64,000 nucleotides of DNA. Origin: Dipteris shenzhenensis (lineage: Eukaryota; Polypodiophyta; Polypodiopsida; Gleicheniales). A model generated the notes under the pieces. That model ran no database searches. It was not told the DNA's origin and saw only the letters and a program-made list of their open reading frames with translations. Location of the stretch: the NCBI GenBank assembly GCA_047967505.1, contig CM106539.1. One strand, given 5' to 3'. The translations under genes and the position numbers were made by a program. The stretch's first letter is position 1. Each line of letters starts with the position of its first letter. Below, one piece after another: positions 11,148-21,224 of the stretch.

Positions 11148-12224
11148 CTACCATATTAGTATTTGAGGGCTCTCAGAAGGACCCTTCTTCTTGGGGCAGC
11201 CCAGGCCACAGTTTGGAGAGGGATCTGAGGTGGTACGACTTCTTTTCCCAAGGTCAAGGATCTCCACATTAGAATCCTCGGTGCATGATTCACTTAGAAG
11301 ATTCACCCTTGGAATATTGGGACATTTTGTGCAATAATGACGCTTCTGGTGGCACTCGTAGCACACAACATTGGCACGTTCTCTTGGAGGGCGATTGGCT
11401 TGATTTCTGATGCCCACCAGAAGATCATTCAGGGCCTTGGCTAGGTCATTGACTCTGAGTTCTTTAGCAGGAGGGGTCAGGGGAGTAGGAAGGAGGAGGG
11501 CTCGTGGGTGAGGCTAGGGAAATCTTCTAGGCAGAGGTTGAGGATATACTCCTTGTTGAGGGTAAGCATCTAAGGGAGGACCATACATTTGAGGTGGAGG
11601 CAGTGGATACATCCCTGATGGGGGGTGGGGGTATGCCCCTGAGTTGGACCCCCCAGGTTGTTGTTGCAAGAATTGAGGGGGTTGCGGAGGGACAATCGTC
11701 TTCTTTGAAGCGGGGTCAGATTGAACTTTATCAAACTTTTGAGCAATCTCATGTGCTAGCGCCATAGTTTTTGGATTCTTCCATTTAAGCTTGAGGTGGA
11801 ATTCGTCACTTGCTCCTGCTACAAGATAGCCTAGCACATGTTGAGTCATTCTAGCTCGAAATCTAGCATTGTCCTCCTACGTGGCAATTAAACGGTCCAA
11901 GAGCATGACTGCTCGATCCACATATCGACATGCCATCTCACCTTCTGACTGCTTCAAGTTTGCCACCTGCAGGTACACATTCTCTGGATCCTCTTCTTTG
12001 CCAAAATACTCAATCATTACTACTATCAACCTTGGCTAGCTTTGAACGTCTTCAGCCTGCTTCTCAAACCACATTTGAGCCAAACCCTCTAGAAAAGTGG
12101 GAAGAACCAATAGCCATCTATCTTCAGTAAGAAAGTTGAGAGAAACACAATGGCGCTTGAAGGCCACAAGATACTCATTTGGATTTTCTTCAACCCATCC
12201 ACAAAACACGGGAATGTTAGCCAT
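11148..12224 (-). pseudogene. gag: G1 gag with zinc knuckle
   Basis: It starts at MANIPVFCGW (12224), followed by NPNEYLVAFKRHC and FLEGLAQMWFEKQ, the usual gypsy gag (Retrotrans_gag) pattern. A second open piece (11849-11514) holds LKLKWKNPKTMALAHEIAQKF and a long Pro/Gln-rich stretch. The third piece (11417-11148) carries a zinc knuckle, CYECHQKRHYCTKC, in which the usual Gly is altered. Frame breaks separate the pieces. The order gag, protease, RT on the minus strand fits G1. Confidence 0.8.
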
Positions 12225-12297
12225 GCTTGGAAAATGAAAAAGAGAGAGACGAAATGAGGCTTATCTATTGGCAAACAATGGAAATAGGTAGCTTGAA

Positions 12298-12435
12298 CTA
12301 AAAATGAGGTGAAGATACATCCACAAAGCACACATAGGTAGGGTAGGGTGTCATTGGTGTATTGTGAAATATTATACGGGAAGAATCTTCAGCATAGAAT
12401 AGCTCATAGAGAATCTTAAAAGGACCAACCCTCAT
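12298..12435 (-). other. Short unrecognised ORF (45 codons)
   Basis: Minus-strand ATG at 12435 to TAG at 12298, including MRVGPFKILYELFYAEDSS. The frame stays open upstream of the ATG for at least 20 codons with two Cys residues, so it may be the tail of the broken reading frame at 12594-12794. I do not recognise it. It lies directly upstream of the G1 gag. Confidence 0.3.
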
Positions 12436-12593
12436 GATATTGCATCCATCTTTACAAGTGAGGGTTAGAGACACGGCGTTGCATGAGGTTGTTCATCAAG
12501 GCAAACAAGAATGCCATGACAAATGTCAATAGTTGGAGAGCTTGCACATCACCTTCAGCTTCTTCTAGTTCTTGTAGTCGCCATGCTATTTCT

Positions 12594-12794
12594 TCAAGGG
12601 GTGTGTGGTTTGGCATCCTTCTTTTGATCAATGTCCTTAAGGACCTTTCTGATGATCTTTTGAAGTCGATAAACTCGTATCAAATATGCCCAACACTTAG
12701 TTTCATGATGACCATAGCCTTTGCATTCCTTACATATGATCACACTCATTTGTGGCTTGTGGCGTTGTTGGGGCGGTGCTTCCACTTGCTTCAT
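12594..12794 (-). pseudogene. Small CCHC zinc-knuckle ORF upstream of G1 gag
   Basis: A 66-codon minus-strand ORF with CKECKGYGHHETKC, a CX2CX4HX4C zinc knuckle, then a basic helical stretch (LIRVYRLQKIIRKVLKD) and a charged end. A TGA ends it, but the next frame stays open for about 45 more codons (IAWRLQELEEAEGD onward), suggesting a single frameshift in a longer protein. It overlaps the end of the RNase H segment and precedes gag. It could be a captured nucleic-acid-binding domain, the remains of another gag, or the tail of the same ORF as the RNase H. Confidence 0.5.
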
Positions 12795-13225
12795 GCGTGA
12801 TTAAAATACAAGCTTCATGTGCCAAGAAATCAGCAACTATATTTTGAGCTCGAGGGATATGTTGAATTTTTGCCTCTTCAAATTGTTGGCAAAAGTTCCA
12901 ATGCTTGTTGATGTCATGGAACCAAGCCTTCGCTCTGCGCCTTCCACGTTCCACTAACTTGTTCACATAGGAGTTGAGAATCTCCTTGCACCTCAAGTTG
13001 CTTGATGCGATGTTCTTGTACCTTTTGTAGCCCAAAAATGAGTGTTGAGTACTCATCTTGGTTGCAAGTATTTGCTGGTGCAGACTTGCTATAACAATAC
13101 ACCTCACCCCCTAGTGAAGTGAGCTTCACACCCACACCAGTAACCTTGGTCGAAGGTTTGTATGCGTCATCGAATTGGAGGAGCCAAGATGTCATCACAC
13201 CAAGACTAAAATTCGGACATCCCAA
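12730..13225 (-). pseudogene. Extra RNase H domain (RVT_3-like) upstream of G1 gag
   Basis: Two overlapping minus-strand frames (13225-12914 and 13107-12730) together encode an RNase H of the plant retroelement/archaeal type, not the gypsy type found after the RT. Visible catalytic positions are WLLQFDDAYKP (Asp), NQDEYSTLIFGLQ (Glu), VQGDSQLLCEQVSG (Asp) and RAQNIVADFLAHEA (Asp): the full DEDD set. One frameshift between EGLVP and the following part breaks it. It lies on the same strand as G1 and 5' of its gag, not after the RT where an additional RNase H sits in Tat/Ogre elements. Either G1 carried an extra upstream ORF or this is a fragment of a second element. Confidence 0.7.
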
Positions 13226-13418
13226 GTTTCTTGGTAGTCCAAGATAGGTAGAAGGAGAGGGTGGGGAGAATTCAATACTTGAGCAAGACGTTCAGCACCA
13301 AATAAACTTGCAATCCTTTATTGGTAGTTTATCTTTAGACCAAAAAGAATTACAACTTGAAGCTCAAAATGAGGCACAAAGGGTTGATTAGGTACAAAGG
13401 GATTCCTTGGTCGAAACA
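13226..13418. other. Short non-coding stretch
   Basis: No ORF of note. Read on the minus strand it leads into the RNase H segment and contains an ATAAAGG-type word at about 13316-13325. No LTR partner or tRNA primer site was found here, so the 5' LTR of G1 was not located. Confidence 0.35.
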
Positions 13419-13709
13419 TTACCAACCATAACCGAGCCCTAGAAACCTTTGTAGTGAGATCGAGAAGAAATCATTCAAGATGAGCTTATCCACAGGAATT
13501 AATAAGCAGATGCACCAAATCTCCCCCCAAGCTTGGGGAGCATCCCACCCTTTGAAGAATGTCACCCTTTTAATTACCTTCGATGCAGCAAGCAGCTCGA
13601 TCACTACACAATGAGTAGAATTGAAATCAAAGTCCTTCCAGTGTATCACTAGTTCTTCACCTTGAGTCATCCACGATGTATCATCCCACCCATTGTCTCC
13701 TTGAACCAT
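13419..13709 (-). other. Unrecognised 96-codon ORF
   Basis: A minus-strand ORF starting MVQGDNGWDDTSWM, with IHWKDFDFNSTHCVVIEL and LLIPVDKLILNDFFS. It is rich in Trp and Asp and has a conserved-looking composition, but I cannot name a family. It is on the same strand as, and about 190 bases upstream of, the extra RNase H and may belong to the same lost gene. Confidence 0.3.
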
Positions 13710-13949
13710 GCATTGTACAATCAGTTGTTGAAGATGGACATGTAGATCAAGAAAGAGATCTCACCAATTGGTAGCCGTAATGAGTGGAGGACCAAGCACC
13801 AAATCCTTGATCTTGTTGGGAAGTTACATAAATATCCACCCTCCTCGTGTGGCATGCGTCCAAGGAGTGAACTTGAAAAAGTTCAGAATCTACAATCTAG
13901 TAGTCATGGGATCCATTGTTTTCCTTGGCTCTCCATCCTGCAACACTCA

Positions 13950-14317
13950 TGTTGGATAAATTAATGTTTAGGGGACACATACTTATGGACATGGTCATGT
14001 GGTGTGTGTGTACCAGTGAGCTAGTGCTTGTATATGACATGGTGTGAGTGCTAGTGAGCACCATGGTAGGTGTGTCAAGTGACTCATTAGTTAGGTGTCA
14101 CCTAAGTTGGTATGATTGACATAAGTTAGGGCCTTGGTGGTCAGCTTGATGGAGGACTTGGGTGTTATATTGATGGAGACAATCAGGGAAATAATCATGG
14201 ATTTGGAGCCACCTACTCAGGGGCATTCCACTATATGTAACTCTACTCATGAATGAAAGGCTATTGCTCTCAATTGCACACTTGCTCTTGCCTCATTGCT
14301 TCCTTCATGTATTCACA
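13950..14317 (+). repeat. Probable solo LTR
   Basis: A 368-bp segment beginning TGTTGGATAAAT and ending TATTCACA, flanked by ACTCA (13945-13949) and ACTCC (14318-14322), a target duplication with one mismatch. The end region (ATGTAACTC, ATGAATGAAAGGC, then a CT-rich tail) resembles the R/U5 part of plant LTRs. No internal element sequence lies next to it. Confidence 0.5.
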
Positions 14318-14561
14318 ACTCCACCATCCATAACCATGACCAAGGGAGTTATAGGATGGGGAGCCAAGGGAAACGGGTCATTACTGTTCTGTCAGGCACT
14401 ATGAGAGAACTCAACTTGGTGATGAGCCTCTCATAATTGAGCACAACCTTCGATGCTGGGGAAGGAGAACTCAACTTGGTGATAAGCTGTAGCACACTGA
14501 GAGCATGTGTCAGTGTGTTGGATCTCACCACTAGATTGAGTTCCCAATCCATTGTCAGTAC
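14318..14561. other. Unrecognised sequence with a short internal repeat
   Basis: GAGAACTCAACTTGGTGAT occurs twice (about 14405 and 14466), about 61 bases apart. Nothing coding is recognised. Confidence 0.35.
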
Positions 14562-14907
14562 ACTTGGCAAATAACCCAGTCTATCATGCTAGAACAAAGC
14601 ACATTGAGGTGCTTTATCATTATGTGAGAGAGAAGGTTCTAGTAGGTTTTATTGATCTAGTTTATGTCAGCACAGAGGATCAGGTAGCTGACATATTCAT
14701 GAAGGCATTGGGTGCAGAGAAGCTGTGCAAGTTCAGAGACCTGCTTCGTGTGTAGGAATTGGGATTGAGCTCGAGGGGGAGTGTTGAGATATCGAGCTCC
14801 ACTCATGATATGCCAGGGTGACCGTTGTGCATTTATGTCACCGACTTGTTAGCTGTAGATGCGGTTGGTACACTGCCCATGAATAATAGTTGGATGATAG
14901 TTATCGT
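14562..14907 (+). mobile_element. Copia family B copy B1, left remnant (RNase H end plus first part of 3' LTR)
   Basis: The first 220 bases encode the end of a copia RNase H on the plus strand ([30 protein letters not shown]), matching the other family-B copies. The polypurine tract GAGCTCGAGGGGGAG (14767-14781) and the start of the 3' LTR (TGTTGAG, 14782) follow. At 14907 the LTR is split by the complete element B2 and continues at 20354. Everything 5' of the RNase H end is missing. Confidence 0.85.
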
Positions 14908-15258
14908 TGTTGAGATAGCGAGCTCCACTCGTGATATGCCAGGGTGACTGTTGTGCATTTATGTCATCAACTTGTTAGCTGCAGATGCGGTTGGTACACC
15001 GCCCATGAATAATAGCTGGATGATAGCTATCCTTATGTACTCTAGTTCGTGGCTCAGTTAGTATGCCACCTTAGTTAGTTGAGTTTGGTTGAGACCCACA
15101 TATAGGGTTCTTCTATTTCTTTGTACTAGCGTTCTTTTGGCTTTCACAACTAAGAAGAGGAAAACTATTTTCAGCCTCCACCTTTGTGTGTATTCCCCCA
15201 TTGTGTATGTGAGAAAGCCGCAAGTGAGACTCCTTCCTTCTCTCCCACTATCTTTACA
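14908..15258 (+). repeat. B2 5' LTR
   Basis: 351 bp, TGTTGAG...TTTACA. The promoter is probably the CATATAGGG region around 15105, upstream of a CT- and AT-rich leader start. Confidence 0.9.
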
Positions 15259-15271
15259 TGGTATCAGAGCC
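15259..15271 (+). other. B2 primer-binding site
   Basis: TGGTATCAGAGCC directly follows the 5' LTR, complementary to initiator Met tRNA. Confidence 0.93.
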
Positions 15272-15801
15272 AGGTTCATGATAAGGAGCTCAAGAAAGCA
15301 AACCAAGTTCACGGTGTCCTGGTAAGAGGACCAGTGTTTCTTTCCTTTTTTGAATTTGGGAGCAAATATCTATAGGTAGCATAGCCGGAAAGTGCGAGAG
15401 TGCATTTTCTTAGATTGAGATGCCGTTCGCGGTGTGGCGAGAGGGCAATATATGCTGCGAGTGAGGGCAAAGCCCACGGTGACTTAATTTTTCTAATTTG
15501 AGGCCGTTTCGGGGCCTGTTTTGGAGGCGGAAGTTTCCACAAGCACTGAGAAAAAGGCCCTGTTTTTGCTGTGCGACCACTGCTCTGCAGGACGGTGAAA
15601 AGTTGCCGCAGAAATTGCATCGTATGCCTATGCGTAGAGATACTAGGAGTTATAGAATCATCCTTATTGCCTGTTGATGCAAAATCGTCACTAGGAAGTG
15701 ACTGTGTGGTCAAATACCACTTTCATCAGTTTTGCAGATTTGCCCGTGTGAGGCAAAAGCTGTGTTTTTTGTACTGACAGAATATTTTGTAGTGTTCTAT
15801 A
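15272..15801 (+). other. B2 leader
   Basis: About 530 bases between the PBS and the gag start. No plus-strand ORF of significance; the long minus-strand frame here is incidental. The same leader occurs in D and E. Confidence 0.65.
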
Positions 15802-16700
15802 ATGGCGTCTGATTCTCTTTCACAGATTGTCACTGAAAAGCTTGACAAGAACAACTTCCAAGCATGGAATTATAGAATGACGAATTTTCTAATGGGAAAA
15901 GGCTATTGGGAGTTCATTACAGGAAATGAAGAAGAACCAATTCTTCCTAATGTTCCCAATCAACAGGAAATGCAGGCATTTAAAGGATGGCATGAGAGAG
16001 CCAGAAAAGTTATGTACTGGCTGTCTATTAGTATTTCAGATTCTATGATTGTGCATATTCCAGATGCAAGTATGCCAAAGGAGGAATGGGATACTTTGGC
16101 AAACATTTATTGCACAAATACGCAAGCCAGGAAAATGCAGCTCAAGTAGGAGTTGCACAATGTGTAGAGAGAAAATATGAGCATCAATGACTACCACATG
16201 AAGGTGAAGAAAATTGCAGATGCACTTGCTTCCATTGGGTCGCCAGTGGAAGATGATGATCTAGTTTCTGTGACCTTGAATGGGAAAGGATTATGCATAG
16301 TTCTGGACATCCATTGCCGTTCGTGAAAAATTTCTTGATTTTGAGGAGTTGTTTGCTCTTCTAATTTTTGAAGATCAGAGAAATGGTGGTGCATCTTCTT
16401 TAGGAGGAACTTCAAAAGAAACTGTCTTCTACTCAAATGCTGGAAGAGGTAGAGGTAGAGGTAGAGCACGCCGATCTGGAGGCCGTAATAGAAATCAAAA
16501 TATGCGGCAAACTCAAGAAAACCAGTCCTATGGAGGAGGACGTGGTAACTCTAGAGGCAGGGGGAGCCAAAGACATCGTGGTGGATGGCAGAGAGGCCAA
16601 AATGCAAACAGCAATGCTACTACTATGGTTAAATGGGTCATATGGCTAAAGACAAGGTAATGACAGAATTATGCATCTTCTAGTAGACAGGGTGATGACA
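15802..16700 (+). pseudogene. gag: B2 gag
   Basis: Starts MASDSLSQIVTEKLDKNN at 15802, the same start as in D and E. The N-terminal copia gag domain (NFQAWNYRMTNFLMGKGYW) is followed by a helical region, an Arg/Gly-rich stretch (RGRGRGRARR, GGRGNSRGRG) and a damaged zinc knuckle: B3 has the full CYYCGKMGHMVKDC, while here the reading frame is disrupted and part is deleted (16605-16665). TAG stops at 16147-16149 and 16165-16167 replace CAG codons that B3 retains. The protein would form the particle and bind RNA; this copy is dead. Confidence 0.88.
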
Positions 16701-16740
16701 GAAATGAGCATCTGTTTATGGTGTAGCACATGACCAATTC

Positions 16741-19700
16741 TGTGACAAGTGTAGAAGAAAGCAATGATGTGTAATATGTTGACTCAGGTGCGTCAAACCA
16801 CATGATAGGTCATGCAGAATGGATGCAGGATGCAAGGAAAATGGAAAGACCAAGATTTGTGGAGACTAGTGATGATACTGCACATCCTATTGTGCATATT
16901 GGTAAAATTCCTTTGTCTATGCAGGATGGGAAAAAGAAATACCTGTCTAATGTATTTCATGTCCCGAATATCACTAAGAACCTGGTTTCTATTGGTCAAA
17001 TGGTTGAGCAGGGCTTGCAGGTCAGATGTTATCCTCATGGATGCTTTGTTGAGGATATGAAAAATAACGGTCGCTTGATAGCAAAAGAAAAGAAGAAGGG
17101 CAAGATGTTTACGTTAGATGTGGACATGCCTAAATTGAGTGCAGCAATGTTTGCACATGGGACCGATGTAGTTGCAGAATATTGATATCTGGCCTAAATG
17201 CATTGGTCATGTTAATGTACAGGGACTTAAATCAATGCTGCAGGCCCAAAATATTGTTGCAGGATTGCCTAAATTCAAGGTTGCAGAAATGAATAAGGTG
17301 TGTGAAGCCTGTCAATTTGGAAAATAGCAAGGAAACCATTTCGTAGACATGTTCAAGAGAGTAAGAAGCCATTGGAATTAATCCACTCTGATGTGTGGAC
17401 TACTAAAGCCACATCTATTGGAGGGTATCATTATTTTGTCACTTTTATTGATGACTACAGTAGAAAAGTTTGGGTGTATTTTATGAAAAAGAAAAGTGAA
17501 GTGTTTGGGCATTTCAAAGCTTTTAAAGGTATGGTTGAAAAAGAAATAGGCCTGCAAATAAAATGCCTAAGGTCAGATGGAGGGGGAGAGTACCTCTCAA
17601 ATGAGTTTGCAAGGTTCCTACAGGAGCATGGCATAAAGCAACAATATTCATGCAGTCATACCCCATAGCAAAATGGACTTGCAAAAAGGAAAAACAGGCA
17701 TATTGGAGAGGTATCTTAGGCCATGCTAAATGAAAAAGACCTACCAGATTATTATTGGGCTGAAGTAGTTGCTACAACAGTTTACATAATGAATAGGACT
17801 CCCACTGCAGCAATACATGGCATGACCCCAGAGGAGATGTATACTGGTAGGAAACCATATTTTTCTCATTTGAAAAATTTTGGTTGCATTGCCTATGTTC
17901 ATGTGCCAGATGAGTTGAGGTCTAAGTTGGATCCAAAAGCTGAGAAGTGCATCTTTATTGGTTATTCTCTGCAATAGAAAGGGTATAGATGCTATAACCC
18001 TTCTACTCATAAGTTTATAGTGAGCAGAGATGTTGTTTTTGAGGAGATGAGTAGCTTGTATAAACTAGTAAATGTGATTGATGATGTAGATGCACAAAAT
18101 GGTAATGTTGCACAGAATTCACACAGCAGCAGTCACAATATATTAGTGGACCTATAGTGTCCTCTAGCAGTGGTCTGCATACTTCACCATGGACTGGCAG
18201 ATTGAGATCAGGAGAATCTCCTCAAAGCAATGCAGATAGTGGTATGCAGGTATCACGAAAAGGAAAAGAGAAGGTAGATCAGCCCATGTTTGATGTGAAT
18301 GCAGGTCACTCTTATGTGGATGGTGAATCCAGTGGCTCAGAACAGAGCATTGATGATGAGTTGGGTATTCCTTCTGTTGTTACACCTAGAGTAAGGAAGA
18401 CCAGGGATGTTTTAAGAGCACCTGGAAGTGAGCCTATTTTGTGCAGGTCTACTAGAGCTAGGTTTCCTGTGGATAGGCTAAAATATGATGGATTTATAGC
18501 CATTCACTATGCCTATATGGTCAAGTGATACAGGAACTAGAACCCACTTCTTTTGAGCAAGCCATGGGAAAAGAAAAATGGGAGAAAGCCATGGATGAAG
18601 AAATGGATGCCTTGGAAGGAAATGCTACATGGGAATTGGTGCCTTTGCCTAAAGACAAGAATGCAATTGGCTGTAAGTGGGTTTATAAGGTGAAGCACAA
18701 TGCAGATGGTTCTGTGAACAGATACAAGGCAAGATAAGTTGTCAAGGGGTATGCACAGACATATGGCATTGATTATGAAGAAAGATTCAGTCCAGTTGCA
18801 AGGATGGCAATGGTAAGAGCAGTCATTGCTATGGCTACATCAAAGGGATGGTCTTTACATGAGATAGATGTAAAGAATGCCTTCTTGCATGGTGATTTAC
18901 AAGAAGAGGTCTTTATGGAGCAGCCACCAGGTTATGTTCATGCTGTTCATCCTGAGTTTGTTTGCAGGTTGAAGAAAGCCTTGTATGGCTTGAAGCAAGC
19001 ACCTAGAGCATGGTCTAACAAGATAGGAAAGTATCTTGTCACTATTGGCTTTTAGATTTCCAAGGCAGATTTCTCACTTTGTGTGAGAAAAATAGAGAAA
19101 GGTATTATGCTACTTGTCATTTATGTTGATGATTTGATCATCACAGGTGACAGTGATGAAGATATCCTTCATGTGAAAATGATATTGAAGCAAGGATTTG
19201 GGAGAGCTACGTTATTTCTTGGGCATTGAGGTGATTAGATCACCAAGTGGGATACAGCTCTTGCAAAGGCAGTATGGATTGGACATGCTATCCAAATATG
19301 GGATGACAGGCTATAAGCCTATTTCAGTTCCTTTGGAGCAGAATGTGAAGCTGATCGTAGATTTGAGCTATGCTGTTGGATTGGTAAGTCAGTTTACGCA
19401 GGCTCCAAGGAAACCACATTTGGATGCAGCTAGATGCATACTCAGGTATGCGAAGTCCACATTGCAGTATGGACTATTTTATGAGGCTGGGGTTCAGATA
19501 CAGTTGCATAGATACACTGATGCTGATTGGGCTTGTAGTATTTCTGATAGACGATCTACTAGTGTATATGTGCTCTGTATATGTGCTCTTTTGGGAGTGC
19601 AGCACTCACTTGGAGCAGCAAGAAATAGCCTACAATTGCCTTATCGAGCACAGAGGCTGAGTACAAGGGTGCAGTGATGGCTGCATGTGAGGTAGCTTGG

Positions 19701-20042
19701 TTGCATAAGCTACTTTATGATATGCATCAGTCTACAGATGGGCCAGTTGTCATTTATTGTGACAACATGAGAAGTATACACTTGGCAAATAACCCAGTCT
19801 ATCATGCTAGAACAAAGCACATTGAGGTGCATTATCACTATGTGTGGGAGAAGGTTTTACTAGGTTTTATTGATCTAGTTTATGTCAGCACAGAGGATCA
19901 GGTAGCTGACATATTCACGAAGTCATTGGGCGCAAAGAAGCTGCGCAAGTTTAGAGACCTGCTTGGTGTGCAAGAATTGGGATTGAGCTCGAGGGGGAGT
20001 GTTGAGATATCGAGCTCCACTCGTGATGATATGCCAAGGTGA
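16741..20042 (+). pseudogene. pol: B2 pol: protease, integrase, RT, RNase H
   Basis: Order is protease (YVDSGASNHM at about 16778), GAG-pre-integrase, integrase core (LIHSDVWTTK, VTFIDDYSRKVW, LRSDGGGEY), serine-rich linker, RT ([41 protein letters not shown], then YVDD at about 19122) and RNase H ([26 protein letters not shown]). It is cut by many nonsense codons, among them TAG at the integrase motif near 17668 and near 17977 where Gln is expected, and by the two pol deletions near 19190 and 19345. The last frame runs into the 3' LTR to 20042. Confidence 0.9.
19986..19999 (+). other. B2 polypurine tract
   Basis: GAGCTCGAGGGGGAG-type purine-rich tract directly before the 3' LTR. It is identical in B1, B3 and (reverse strand) D and E apart from single changes. 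Confidence 0.8.
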
Positions 20043-20353
20043 CCGTTGTGCATTTATGTCATCGACTTGTTAGCTGCAGATGCGGTTGGTATACGGCCCA
20101 TGAATAATACCTGGATGACAACTATCCTTATGTACTCTAGTTCGTGGCTCAGTTAGTATGCCACCTTAGTTAGCTGAGTTTGGTTGAGACCCACATATAG
20201 GGTTCTTCTATTTCTTTTTACTAGAGTTCTTTTGGCTTTCACAACTAAGAAGAGGAAAACTATTTTCAGCCTCCACCTTTGTGTGTATTCCCCCATTGTG
20301 TATGTGAGAAAGCCACAAGTGAGACTCCTCCCTTCTCTCCCACTATATTTACA
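20000..20353 (+). repeat. B2 3' LTR
   Basis: 354 bp, TGTTGAG...TATTTACA; it contains a GAT duplication near 20030 absent from the 5' LTR. Confidence 0.9.
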
Positions 20354-20590
20354 ATCTTTATGTACTCTAGTTAGTGGCTTAGTTAATATGCCACCTAGGT
20401 TAGCTGAGTTTGGTTTGAGACCCACATATAGGGTTCATCTATTCTTTTTGTACTGAGAGAGAGCTCTTTTGGTTTTCACAACTAAGAAGAGGAAAACTAT
20501 TTTCAGCCTCCATCTTTGTGTGTATTCCCCCATTTTGTATGTGAGAAAGGTGCAAGTGAGACTCCTTACTTCTCTCCCACTCTCTTCTCA
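20354..20590 (+). repeat. Right part of the B1 3' LTR
   Basis: Continues the LTR split at 14907, from ATCTTTATGTAC to the LTR end near 20590. It carries the variant sequence (GCCACCTAGG, TACTGAGAGAGAG, ...CACTCTCTTC) that is also found in element E, so B1 belongs to the E-like subgroup. Confidence 0.8.
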
Positions 20591-20860
20591 ACACTGCCCA
20601 TGAATAATAGCTGGATGATAGCTATCCTTATGTACTCTAGTTAGTGGCTCAGTTAGTATGCCACCTAGGTTAGCTGAGTTTGGTTTGAGACCCACATATA
20701 GGGTTCACCTATTCCTTTTTTACTTAGAGAGAGTTCTTTTGGCTTTCACAACTAAGAAGAGGAAAACTGTTTTCAGCCTCGGCCTTTGTGTGTATTCCCC
20801 CATTGTGTATGTGAGAAAGCTGCAAGTGAGACTCCTTACTTCTCTCCCACTCTCTTCACA
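20591..20860 (+). repeat. Partial family-B LTR
   Basis: A second LTR piece from ACACTGCCCATG to CTCTTCACA, lacking the first ~95 bases of the LTR. It directly follows the B1 LTR and borders the satellite array. This looks like a product of unequal recombination between LTRs or a truncated duplicate. Confidence 0.75.
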
Positions 20861-21224
20861 ACAAACTATATCCAATGGTCATGATACTTTGCACACACTT
20901 AACATAGGTGAGACTTAGTACATGTAATATATGATTGCCATTGGGTATGTATGATTTCAAATAACACACCTCAGAGTGGGTTTGTTGATGGTTGTGCGTG
21001 CCACTTGGTGAAAAATGTGGTTTATGGTGACTTCGACCATCCAAATCATTTCCAATGGGAACAATAATTTGAACGCACCTCAACATATGTGGGATTGATG
21101 CACATGAAAGGTATCATACCCATCAATTATGTGCACTTTCAAATCATGCACATTAGAGCGTGTTTTTTCACGGTTGTGAATAACACTAAGTGAAAAATTG
21201 GGTTTAAGTGGACTTTGACCATCC

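Larger units (their letters stand above)
14908..20353 (+). mobile_element. Ty1/copia family B, full-length copy B2, inserted in the LTR of B1
   Basis: A 5,446-bp plus-strand element with LTRs 14908-15258 and 20000-20353, tRNA-iMet PBS, gag, pol and polypurine tract. The flanking 5-mers ATCGT (14903-14907) and ATCTT (20354-20358) are a target duplication with one change. The flanks themselves are family-B LTR sequence, so one member integrated into the 3' LTR of another. By eye the LTRs differ by about 15 substitutions and one 3-bp indel (about 4%). There are deletions in pol at about 19190 (about 15 bp) and 19345 (about 110 bp) relative to sister copies, and many nonsense codons. Confidence 0.93.

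Noticed and set aside
15309-15713. 134-codon minus-strand ORF in the B2 leader
   Set aside because: Opposite strand to the element, not kept intact in D and E.
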